From Conexibacter sp. (GTDB lineage Bacteria > Actinomycetota > Thermoleophilia > Solirubrobacterales > Solirubrobacteraceae), in contig JAOPZG010000471.1 in the NCBI GenBank assembly GCA_025964215.1, positions 1 through 5,104 on the forward strand: a stretch of 5,104 nucleotides of DNA. The letters run 5' to 3'. The notes below the pieces were generated by a model. It worked only from the letters and a program-made list of their open reading frames with translations, did no database searches and had not been told where the DNA came from. Of the stretch, positions 1 to 5,104 are shown in pieces. Position numbers and translations under genes: made by a program. Within the stretch, counting starts at the first letter, position 1, and the number at the start of each line of letters is the position of its first letter.

Positions 1-2096
1 GCCACGCGCGTCGAGGCCGCCGCGCCGGCCTGCGCGACCTTGGGCGCCGGGCCGGCCTTGGCCTGCCGGACGACGGTCGCGCAGCCGCGGGCCTTGTCGT
101 GGGCATCCAGCGTGGCGAGATCGGAGCGGTCGCAGGTCACGACGTCCGGGTCGCCGCCGTCGAAGGCGCCGATCGCGTCGGTGCCGGGCCCGCCGGTGAG
201 CTGGTCGGCGCCGCGGCCCCCGGAGAGGATGTCGTCGCCGCCGGCGCCGTCGAGGCGGTCGGCGCCCGCGCCGCCGGAGAGGACGTTCGGGCCGTCGCTG
301 CCGCGCAGGACGTCGGGGCCGGCGCCGCCCGCGACCTCCTCGACGTCGGTGCCGACCAAGTCGCCCTCGCTCGCCTCGCCGTCGTCGGCCGCGCCGTCGA
401 GCGTGACGGTCACGCCCGCGGTGCGGGCGCTGTAGTCGACGCGGTCGTGGAAGCCGGCGCCGCCGAGCAGGACGTCGGGGCCCGGGCCGCCGTCGAGGCG
501 GTCGTCGCCGTCGCCGCCCTCCAGCGTGTCGGCGCCGGGGCCGCCGGCCAAGGTGTCGTCGAACGCGCTGCCGACGACGTGCTCGACCTGGCGGACGTCG
601 TCGCCCTCGCCCGGCGTGCCGTCGTCGCCCTGGTCGTCGAGGGAGACGGAGACGCCGGCGGTCGCGCCGGAGTAGTCCACCGTGTCGGTCCCCGGGCCGC
701 CGCGCAGCGAGTTCGGGCCGGGGCCGCCGCTGAGGCGGTCGTCGCCGGCGCCGCCGACGAGCGTCTCGAGGTCGTTCGCCAAGTTGTCGCCCTCGCTCGC
801 GGCGCCGTCGTCGGGCGCGTCGTCGAGCGAGAGGGAGACGGGCGTGGCGCGCGTCGCGTAGGTGACGATGTCGCGGCCGGCGCCACCGGCGATCCCGTCG
901 GCGCCGAGCCCGCCGTCGAGCGTGTCGTCGCCGTCCTCGCCGGCCAGCGCGTCGCTGCCGTCGCCGCCGTCGAGGCGGTCGTTGCCCGCGCCGGCGTGCA
1001 GGACGTCGTCGTCGGGGCCGCCGGAGAGCGTGTCGTCGCCGACGCCCGCGTCGAGCACGTCGTTGCCGGCGCCGCCGTCGAGCGCGTCGTTGCCGTCGTC
1101 GCCGGTGAGCGCGTCGCTGCCGTCGCCGCCGGAGAGCTTGTCGTTGCCCGCCCCGCCGCTCAGCGCGTCGTCGCCGTCGCCGCCGGTGAGCTGGTCGGTG
1201 CCGGTGCCGCCGTCGAGGTGGTCGTCGCCCGCGCCGCCGTCGAGGGTGTCGTTGCCGTCGGCGCCGCCGAGGTCGTCGTCGCCCGCGCCGCCGTTGAGGT
1301 GGTCGCCGCCGCGGAGGACGTCGGGTCCGTCGCCGCCGTCGAGGGTCCCCGTGGTCGGGCCGCCGGCGAGGCGGTCGGCGCCGTCGCCGCCGCTGAGCGT
1401 CGAGCCCGCGGTGGAGGTGTTGAGCCGGTCGTCGCCCGGTCCGCCGTCGAGGCTCGCGCCGCCGGCCAACGTGTCGTTCCCCGCGCCGCCGCGCAACCGC
1501 TCGACGTCCGCGCCGACCGTGTCGCCCTCCCCCGCCTCGCCGCTGCCCGCGCCGCCGTCCGGCGCGATCGTCACCGCGGCCACGCGCGTCGAGTAGTCCA
1601 CCATGTCGCTCCCCGGCCCGCCCGCGAACGCGTCGGCGCCCGGCCCGGCCACGAGCCGATCGTCGCCGCTGCCGCCCGCGAAGCTGTCGTCGCCCGGCCC
1701 GTCGAGGAACGTGTCCGCCTCGGGGCCGCCCGTCACGCTGTCGTTCCCCGCCCCGTCGTCGATCGCGATCGGCAGCGTCCCCACGCCGGTCACGCTCAGC
1801 CGGTCGTCGCCGTCGCCGAGCTCGACGCTCAGCGCGGCCAGCCGCGTGCAGCGGATCCCCTGCGACGAGCGCGACGTGCAGGGACCCGAGGGCACGAGCT
1901 GGCCCGGCGTCGCGAAGGTGACGTCGATCGTGGTCGCGCCGACCGCGACGGTCACCGTGTTGACCTCGCCGAGCGCGGCGACGAGGCGCAGGGTCGTGCC
2001 GTCGGCGCCGATCGTCCCGGCGCGCGCGGGCGCGACGCCGACCACGACCGCACAGAGGACGGCCGCAAGCAGCGGCAGGAGGAAGCGGCGAGCCAT
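1..2096 (-). CDS. Exported calcium-binding RTX-repeat protein, partial (C-terminus off the left edge)
   Basis: My translation gives 698 residues from the ATG at 2096 with no stop before the window edge. Residues 1-26 look like a signal peptide. Residues 27-90 form a small N-terminal region with Cys73 and Cys83. From about residue 92 to 642 the protein is mostly RTX nonapeptides of the form GGxGxDxLx (for example GGAGNDRLDGG), which in known proteins wind into a parallel beta-roll binding Ca2+ between turns. Four related modules of about 45 residues starting with VDYS or VTYA interrupt the repeats. After the last repeat comes a region with Cys655 and Cys672, then an Ala/Pro/Lys-rich tail. There is no catalytic domain in the visible part, so the role (surface structure, adhesion, matrix) is unknown. 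An in-frame ATG at 2129 would add 11 residues; neither start has a well-placed Shine-Dalgarno, and I prefer 2096 because it gives a compact signal peptide. The gene follows a sugar-nucleotide operon but is separated from it by hairpins. Confidence 0.88.
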   Translation of the reverse strand, partial: MARRFLLPLLAAVLCAVVVGVAPARAGTIGADGTTLRLVAALGEVNTVTVAVGATTIDVTFATPGQLVPSGPCTSRSSQGIRCTRLAALSVELGDGDDRLSVTGVGTLPIAIDDGAGNDSVTGGPEADTFLDGPGDDSFAGGSGDDRLVAGPGADAFAGGPGSDMVDYSTRVAAVTIAPDGGAGSGEAGEGDTVGADVERLRGGAGNDTLAGGASLDGGPGDDRLNTSTAGSTLSGGDGADRLAGGPTTGTLDGGDGPDVLRGGDHLNGGAGDDDLGGADGNDTLDGGAGDDHLDGGTGTDQLTGGDGDDALSGGAGNDKLSGGDGSDALTGDDGNDALDGGAGNDVLDAGVGDDTLSGGPDDDVLHAGAGNDRLDGGDGSDALAGEDGDDTLDGGLGADGIAGGAGRDIVTYATRATPVSLSLDDAPDDGAASEGDNLANDLETLVGGAGDDRLSGGPGPNSLRGGPGTDTVDYSGATAGVSVSLDDQGDDGTPGEGDDVRQVEHVVGSAFDDTLAGGPGADTLEGGDGDDRLDGGPGPDVLLGGAGFHDRVDYSARTAGVTVTLDGAADDGEASEGDLVGTDVEEVAGGAGPDVLRGSDGPNVLSGGAGADRLDGAGGDDILSGGRGADQLTGGPGTDAIGAFDGGDPDVVTCDRSDLATLDAHDKARGCATVVRQAKAGPAPKVAQAGAAASTRV
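306..440 (-). repeat. Interrupting module, copy 4 (VDYS type)
   Basis: Residues 553-597 read VDYSARTAGVTVTLDG, an acidic loop with ASEGD, then TDVEEVAGGAGPDVL. It is close to a consensus of the set and shares the TAGVxVxLD core with copy 3 and the DGxASEGD loop with copy 2, which supports origin by internal duplication. Confidence 0.78.
549..680 (-). repeat. Interrupting module, copy 3 (VDYS type)
   Basis: Residues 473-516 read VDYSGATAGVSVSLDD, an acidic Gly-rich loop with GEGDDV, then QVEHVVGSAFDDTL. It is one residue shorter than the other copies. It starts 62 residues after copy 2 begins and 80 residues before copy 4, with only a short RTX block on each side. Confidence 0.78.
732..866 (-). 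repeat. Interrupting module, copy 2 (VTYA variant)
   Basis: Residues 411-455 read VTYATRATPVSLSLDD, then an acidic loop ASEGDN, then NDLETLVGGAGDDRL. It aligns over its whole length with the other three copies, but has Thr and Ala where the others have VDYS, and NDLE where they have DVE. It marks the end of the long central RTX array and the start of the C-terminal part, where modules and short RTX blocks alternate. Confidence 0.75.
867..1490 (-). repeat. Central RTX nonapeptide array (about 27-bp period)
   Basis: Residues about 203-410 are an almost uninterrupted run of GGxGxDxLx-type units. The most regular part is residues 268-408, where GG, GxxD and Leu positions recur every nine residues, so the DNA shows a degenerate 27-bp tandem repeat. 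The stretch 212-267 is less regular, with several shortened units. By family knowledge the Asp and Gly residues coordinate Ca2+ in a beta-roll. Shorter RTX blocks flank this one at residues 92-165, 446-472, 508-548 and 590-642. Confidence 0.9.
1467..1601 (-). repeat. Interrupting module, copy 1 (VDYS type)
   Basis: Residues 166-210 begin VDYSTRVAAVTI, continue through a Gly/Glu-rich middle with EGDTV, then DVERL, and return to RTX repeats with GGAGNDTL. It is the most diverged of four related modules in this protein, with APDGG in place of the LDD/LDG of the other copies. The predicted look is a beta-strand pair (alternating Val/Thr) joined by an acidic loop. I do not know a named domain for it, though similar VDYS...DVE segments are familiar from other RTX-type proteins. 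Confidence 0.7.
2019..2096 (-). other. Signal peptide of the RTX protein
   Basis: Residues 1-26 are a basic start (MARR), a hydrophobic core of about 17 residues rich in Leu, Ala and Val, and a small-residue end reading APARA before GTIG, which fits an A-x-A signal peptidase I site. The Arg pair does not fit the full twin-arginine consensus, because Phe follows it directly, so general Sec export is more likely. An N-terminal signal differs from classical type I-secreted RTX toxins, which use an uncleaved C-terminal signal. Confidence 0.75.
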
Positions 2097-2153
2097 GGCG
2101 GGGAGCGACGACCGAGGAGGCGCCGTCATCCCCTGGATCGGGTATGCGCGGGT

Positions 2154-2168
2154 GCCGCTTGAAGCGGC
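2154..2168 (-). terminator. Second small hairpin behind the first
   Basis: GCCGC at 2154-2158 pairs with GCGGC at 2164-2168 around a 5-base loop, and the arms can extend to seven bases around a single central base. On the minus strand it lies downstream of the larger hairpin and about 25 bases before the alternative RTX start at 2129. It has no T-run. It may be part of a tandem terminator, or it may lie in the leader of the RTX gene. Confidence 0.35.
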
Positions 2169-2176
2169 CTGGACGC

Positions 2177-2210
2177 ACGGGGTCCGCGCGCCGACCGGCG
2201 CGCGACCCGT
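2177..2210 (-). terminator. Strong GC hairpin two bases after the isomerase stop
   Basis: An inverted repeat with a perfect core (GCGCGCC, a 4-base loop, GGCGCGC at 2186-2202) extends outward through two single-base bulges to pair ACGGG at 2177-2181 with CCCGT at 2206-2210. It starts two bases beyond the TAG at 2213-2215. There is no run of T after it, so it could be a weak intrinsic terminator or an mRNA 3'-end stabiliser. Its position favours the end of the sugar-nucleotide transcript. Confidence 0.55.
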
Positions 2211-2212
2211 CT

Positions 2213-3274
2213 CTAGCGCTCGGCGAGCTGGCGCTTGAGCTGCTCGATCAGCGCGACCGGGCCGGGATCCACGCCGCGCAGGGCCGCGTGGTAGACCGAG
2301 ACGAGGTCGCCGAGCAGGACCAGCGAGAAGACGCGCTCGACCGACGTGGTGCCCCGCGTCTGCACGCGGAACGTCCCGGCCGCGGCGTCGCGGATCAGCC
2401 CCTCGGTCAGCTCGACGCGGTCGGCGATCCGCGGGTGCGTGTCGCTGTCCTCCAGGAACACCGCGCCGAAACGGCCCAGCTCGGCCGCGCCGGCCCAGCC
2501 GACGAGCTCGTTGTGGTCGGCCTCGGGCAGCTCGTGGCAGAACGCCGGGATCTTCGCGTTCTCGTTGAACTGCGTCTTCCAGCGGTAGGCGATCGCGGTC
2601 GTCGAGCCGGCGCCGTAGAGCACCGGCACCGTGCCGACCAGCCCGCGCGCGAGCGCCTTGGCCTCGGAGTCCTCGGCGGCCTCGGGACCCCACTCCACCA
2701 CGAGCTCCTCGAGGTGCTCGGCGGCGACGTCGATGTCGGACGCGCAGCGCGGCCCGGCGCCACAGCGCGCGGCGACCTCCAGGGCGGCGACCGTGATGTA
2801 GGCCACCGCGGCGCGCGGCTGCAGGCCACCGGCGACCGGGATCACCGGCACGCCGTCGGCCCGCGCCAGCTCGGCGAGCTTCCCGCCGCTGGTCGCCACG
2901 ACGCGCGTCGCGCCGAGCGCGCCCGCGGCCTCGTAGGCGGCCAGGGTCTCCTCGGTGTCGCCCGAGTACGAGGCGCAGAGGACCGTCGTGTCCGGCGTCG
3001 TCCACGGCGGCAGGCCGTAGGCGCGTGCGCTGAGGATCGGCCGCGAGGCCGTGTCGCCCAGCGCCGCGCGGGCCAGCGCGCCGCCCATCGCCGAGCCGCC
3101 CATGCCCGCGACGACCAGGCCGGCCGGGCTGTCCCACTCGCTCAGCTGCGCCGACTCGGCCTTCCAGAGCGCGTCACGCAGGTGCTCCGGGATGGCCAGG
3201 ACGTCCGTGAGCTGGTCGGTCGTGTCGATCCGGCCGATGCTGTCGCGGTCGAGCTCCAGGTTGGTCATCGTCAT
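2213..3274 (-). CDS. Bifunctional phosphoglucose/phosphomannose isomerase
   Basis: This is a 353-residue SIS-fold sugar isomerase expected to interconvert fructose 6-phosphate with glucose 6-phosphate and mannose 6-phosphate in the cytoplasm. The first SIS domain shows GMGGSAMGG at residues 57-65 and SYSGDTEET at 102-110, the phosphate-binding loop (usually SYSGNTEET). The second shows QFNENAK at 235-241, with the likely catalytic Glu238, then EADHNE with His254. The C-terminus has RGVDPGPV and Lys347, matching the conserved C-terminal Lys of the family. Length and motifs fit the archaeal/actinobacterial PGI/PMI family rather than classical PGI or zinc-dependent ManA. The ATG at 3274 is chosen because GAGAGG lies six bases upstream; a second ATG two codons on is poorer. 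It follows the nucleotidyltransferase by 42 bases on the same strand and probably feeds mannose 6-phosphate into GDP-mannose synthesis. Which of the two activities dominates cannot be read from the sequence. Confidence 0.92.
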   Translation of the reverse strand: MTMTNLELDRDSIGRIDTTDQLTDVLAIPEHLRDALWKAESAQLSEWDSPAGLVVAGMGGSAMGGALARAALGDTASRPILSARAYGLPPWTTPDTTVLCASYSGDTEETLAAYEAAGALGATRVVATSGGKLAELARADGVPVIPVAGGLQPRAAVAYITVAALEVAARCGAGPRCASDIDVAAEHLEELVVEWGPEAAEDSEAKALARGLVGTVPVLYGAGSTTAIAYRWKTQFNENAKIPAFCHELPEADHNELVGWAGAAELGRFGAVFLEDSDTHPRIADRVELTEGLIRDAAAGTFRVQTRGTTSVERVFSLVLLGDLVSVYHAALRGVDPGPVALIEQLKRQLAER

Positions 3275-3280
3275 GCGTGG

Positions 3281-3286
3281 CCTCTC
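3281..3286 (-). promoter_or_regulatory. Shine-Dalgarno of the isomerase gene
   Basis: GAGAGG on the minus strand sits six bases upstream of the ATG at 3274. It decides between this start and the ATG at 3268, which would be 12 bases away. Confidence 0.7.
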
Positions 3287-3292
3287 ATCCCT

Positions 3293-3309
3293 CGTGCATC
3301 CGATGCACG
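3293..3309. repeat. 17-bp interrupted palindrome in the intercistronic gap
   Basis: CGTGCATC and GATGCACG are exact inverted repeats of eight bases around one central base. The palindrome lies between the nucleotidyltransferase stop (3317) and the isomerase ribosome-binding site (3281-3286). As RNA it would give about a six-base-pair stem with a small loop; as DNA it is a two-fold symmetric site. It is AT-richer than its surroundings. It could be an mRNA processing or attenuation hairpin or an operator, and I cannot decide between these. Confidence 0.5.
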
Positions 3310-3316
3310 CAGTCCA

Positions 3317-4444
3317 TCAGAACTTGATCGCTCCCGGCGGCAGCTCCGTGTCGGGGAAGACCTTGATGCCCGCCGCCAGCACGTTCCCGGCGCCGATCCG
3401 GACGCCCTCGCCGATCACCGCGCCGCCGCGCACGACGGCGCCCTCGGCGATGCTCACGCCCGGCGCGACGATGCAGTCCGTCAGCACCGCGCCGGCCCCG
3501 ACCGTGACGTCGTCCAGGACCACGGAGCGCTCGACGCGCGCGCCCTCGCCGATGCTCACGCCCGGGCCGAGGACGACGAGGCTGCCGACGTGCGCGCCCG
3601 CGGCGATCTTCACGCCGCTGCCGACGACGGCCGGCGGGACGATCCGGCCGATCGCCTCGACGTCGTCGGCCACCGCGAGGAAGCCGTCGCCGAGGCGCTC
3701 GGCGACGCCGGTCCTCACGTTGCCCTCGAGGATGTCGAAGGTCCCCTGGAGGTAGCGCTCGGGCGTCCCGATGTCCATCCAGTACGCGCCCTCGGCGCGC
3801 GAGCCGTGCAGCCCCTGGCCGACGAGCGCCGGCCAGATCGTGCGCTCGATCGAGACGTTGGCGCCCGACTCGATCATGTCCAGCACGCGGTGCTCGAGCA
3901 CGTAGATGCCGGCGGAGATGTAATAGCGGTCGACGCCCACGAGCTGCGACGGCGCCGGCTTCTCCAGGAAGCCCGTGACCTGATGGCGCTCGTCGCAGAG
4001 GACCAGGCCGTACGCCGACGGGTCGTCGACCGGGACCAGGCCGAGCGTGCCGACCGCGCCGGTCGCCTCGTGCTGGGCGAGCTGCGCTCCGATGTCGACG
4101 TCCGTGAGCACGTCGCCGTTGAGCATCAGGAAGCGCTCGGCGAGCCCCACCTGCTCGTCGGCGAACTTGAGCGCGCCGGCGGTCCCGCGCGGCTCGGGCT
4201 CGACCACGTAGCGCAGCGAGATCCCCAGCGCCGCGCCGTCGCCCAGCGCCTCGCGCACCTTCGTGGGCTCGAAGCCGCAGCTGAGGATCACGTCGGTGAC
4301 CCCGTGGCCGCGCAGCCACTCGAGCATGTACACCAGGAACGGCCGGTCGACCAGCGTGATGACGGGCTTGGGCTGCCGCGACGTCAGCGGTCGCAGGCGC
4401 GTGCCCTCTCCCCCGACGAGGATCACCGCCTGCATGGCCGACAT
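3317..4444 (-). CDS. Sugar-phosphate nucleotidyltransferase, mannose-1-phosphate guanylyltransferase type
   Basis: This 375-residue cytoplasmic enzyme joins a sugar 1-phosphate to an NTP, releasing pyrophosphate. The N-terminal nucleotidyltransferase domain (about 1-240) has the nucleotide-binding loop GGEGTRLRPLT at 11-21 with Lys26 after it, GTAGAL at 87-92, LNGD with metal-binding Asp111 at 108-111, FLEKP at 159-163 and WMDIGTPERY at 222-231 with Asp224 as the likely second metal ligand. Residues about 264-355 are hexapeptide repeats of a left-handed beta-helix, as in GDP-mannose pyrophosphorylases of the GMPP type. The neighbouring phosphomannose isomerase favours mannose 1-phosphate and GTP; a glucose 1-phosphate enzyme remains possible, since base specificity is hard to read from motifs. 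The start at 4444 overlaps the upstream dehydrogenase stop. An internal ATG at 4435 (MQAVILVGG) matches the usual family start but has no Shine-Dalgarno. A bare end at Lys-Phe and full family length indicate an intact gene. Confidence 0.88.
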   Translation of the reverse strand: MSAMQAVILVGGEGTRLRPLTSRQPKPVITLVDRPFLVYMLEWLRGHGVTDVILSCGFEPTKVREALGDGAALGISLRYVVEPEPRGTAGALKFADEQVGLAERFLMLNGDVLTDVDIGAQLAQHEATGAVGTLGLVPVDDPSAYGLVLCDERHQVTGFLEKPAPSQLVGVDRYYISAGIYVLEHRVLDMIESGANVSIERTIWPALVGQGLHGSRAEGAYWMDIGTPERYLQGTFDILEGNVRTGVAERLGDGFLAVADDVEAIGRIVPPAVVGSGVKIAAGAHVGSLVVLGPGVSIGEGARVERSVVLDDVTVGAGAVLTDCIVAPGVSIAEGAVVRGGAVIGEGVRIGAGNVLAAGIKVFPDTELPPGAIKF

Positions 4445-4446
4445 CA
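4442..4446 (-). other. TGATG stop-start overlap
   Basis: The TGA of the dehydrogenase (4446-4444) and the ATG of the nucleotidyltransferase (4444-4442) share one base. Such overlaps usually mean the two genes are on one mRNA and translated by coupled re-initiation. A G-rich stretch (CGGGG) six bases upstream may serve as a weak ribosome-binding site. Confidence 0.75.
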
Positions 4447-5104
4447 GTGGCCCCGGCCCACGCCCTCGTAGACGAGCCCGGCGGCGCGGACCGCGTCGGG
4501 GTCGAGCGCGTTGCGGCCGTCGATGAGCAGGTCTCCGGACATCTTCTCGGCGACCGCGGCGAAGTCGAGCTCCTTGAACTCGTCCCACTCGGTGACGAGC
4601 ACGACGGCGTCGGCGCCCTCGACCGTCTCGAGCGCGTTGGCGGCGAACTCGATCCCGGTGATGAGCTTGCGCGCCTCGTCCTCGGCGATCGGGTCGTAGG
4701 CGACGACCGTCGCGCCCGCGGCCTGCAGACGCGCGCTGAGCACGAGCGAGGTCGCCTCGCGCATGTCGTCGGTGTTCGGCTTGAAGGCGAGGCCGAGCAG
4801 GCCGATGCGCCGGCCGACGAGCGAGCCGAGGTGCTTCTCGAGCTTGCCCATGACGCGGCGCTTCTGGAGCTCGTTGACCTCGATGACGGCGTTCAACAGC
4901 TGGAAGTGGTAGCCCGAGTTGCCGGCGAGCTGCTTGAGCGCGGTGACGTCCTTCGGGAAGCACGAGCCGCCGAAGCCGAGCCCGGCCTGGAGGAACTTCG
5001 GCCCGATGCGGTCGTCCAGGCCCATGCCCTTGGCGACCTCGACGACGTCGGCGCCCGTCGCCTCGCACACGTTGGCGATCTCGTTGATGAAGGAGATCTT
5101 GGTG
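4444..5104 (-). CDS. UDP-glucose 6-dehydrogenase, C-terminal half (start off the right edge)
   Basis: The visible 219 residues oxidise a UDP-sugar: in this family UDP-glucose is converted to UDP-glucuronate with two NAD+ in the cytoplasm. The fragment starts in the central helical region (TKISFINEIANVCEATGADV). Next comes GFGGSCFPKD at fragment residues 43-52 with the catalytic Cys48, and then the UDP-binding domain with GLAFKPNTDDMREA at 104-117 (Lys108 conserved). The C-terminus has AYDP, LVTEWDEF and LIDGRNALD, all typical of the family. The NAD-binding Rossmann domain and the catalytic Lys and Asn lie beyond the window; by comparison with known enzymes roughly 210 residues are missing. 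FKPNTDDMREA favours UDP-glucose dehydrogenase over GDP-mannose or UDP-ManNAc dehydrogenases, although substrate assignment from half a protein is not final. It is the first visible gene of the sugar-nucleotide operon and overlaps the next start by one base. Confidence 0.92.
   Translation of the reverse strand, partial: TKISFINEIANVCEATGADVVEVAKGMGLDDRIGPKFLQAGLGFGGSCFPKDVTALKQLAGNSGYHFQLLNAVIEVNELQKRRVMGKLEKHLGSLVGRRIGLLGLAFKPNTDDMREATSLVLSARLQAAGATVVAYDPIAEDEARKLITGIEFAANALETVEGADAVVLVTEWDEFKELDFAAVAEKMSGDLLIDGRNALDPDAVRAAGLVYEGVGRGH

Noticed and set aside
410..886. A minus-strand open frame rich in Ala/Thr/Ser/Arg
   Set aside because: It is a frame-shifted reading of the RTX repeats; the RTX frame is uninterrupted through this stretch.
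867..1490. A CRISPR-like or satellite repeat array
   Set aside because: The 27-bp periodicity is explained by nine-residue RTX units in an open coding frame. The units are degenerate and there are no unique spacers.
2096..2108. A twin-arginine (Tat) signal in the RTX protein
   Set aside because: The sequence is ARRFLL. The consensus needs one residue between the Arg pair and Phe-Leu-Lys, so Sec is the simpler reading.
99..2162. A plus-strand open frame of 687 codons opposite the RTX gene
   Set aside because: Its product is a low-complexity Val/Ala/Arg/Gly repeat that mirrors the RTX codons read in reverse. GC-rich repeats lack stop codons on the opposite strand. The minus-strand frame has a signal peptide and clear RTX motifs.
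2130..2168. A sigma-70-type promoter for the RTX gene
   Set aside because: TTCAAG and CATACC are faintly similar to -35 and -10 boxes, but the spacing is only about 12 bases and TTCAAG lies inside a hairpin.
3274..3288. A five-codon leader peptide (ATG at 3288, TGA overlapping the isomerase ATG)
   Set aside because: It is too short, has no ribosome-binding site of its own that I can tell apart from the isomerase site, and can arise by chance.
2144..4471. A plus-strand open frame of 775 codons opposite the sugar-nucleotide genes
   Set aside because: It crosses two well-supported minus-strand enzymes and an intergenic gap, is full of Arg/Asp/His/Ala low complexity, and has no recognisable motif.
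4445..5068. An N-terminal extension of the nucleotidyltransferase frame by 208 codons
   Set aside because: This extension is the out-of-frame shadow of the dehydrogenase (Arg-rich, no motif). The real start is at 4444, overlapping the dehydrogenase stop.

Overview
The window is very GC-rich, and every gene I can support lies on the minus strand, so the genes read from right to left. The composition, the codon bias (third positions almost all G or C), the style of the secreted RTX protein and the sugar-nucleotide gene set suggest a high-GC actinobacterium-like organism. Thermoleophilia/Solirubrobacterales is my best guess. This is inferred by eye, because no rRNA or other phylogenetic marker is present.

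Right half (about 2213-5104): three sugar-nucleotide genes run in one direction. First is the C-terminal half of a UDP-glucose 6-dehydrogenase, whose start lies outside the window. Its TGA stop overlaps the ATG of a mannose-1-phosphate guanylyltransferase-type nucleotidyltransferase with a left-handed beta-helix tail. After a 42-base gap that carries a near-perfect palindrome comes a bifunctional phosphoglucose/phosphomannose isomerase. Together they can supply mannose 6-phosphate, a nucleotide sugar (probably GDP-mannose) and UDP-glucuronate, the usual precursors of an envelope or extracellular polysaccharide. A phosphomannomutase would be needed to connect the isomerase to the nucleotidyltransferase and is not in the window.

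Middle (2097-2212): a short intergenic region holds two hairpins just after the isomerase stop. They are a plausible, U-tract-poor terminator pair that separates the sugar operon from the next gene.

Left half (1-2129): one long open frame runs off the left edge. It encodes an exported glycine/aspartate-rich protein with an N-terminal signal peptide and many calcium-binding RTX (hemolysin-type) nonapeptides. The RTX blocks are interrupted four times by a related module of about 45 residues (VDYS...EGD...DVE...). It ends in an Ala/Pro-rich tail that is cut by the window edge. The large plus-strand open frames opposite it and opposite the sugar genes are antisense shadows caused by the lack of stop codons in GC-rich DNA.

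No RNA gene, CRISPR array, insertion sequence or prophage feature was seen. I found no clearly new system. The most interesting object is the modular RTX protein and its internal duplicated module.
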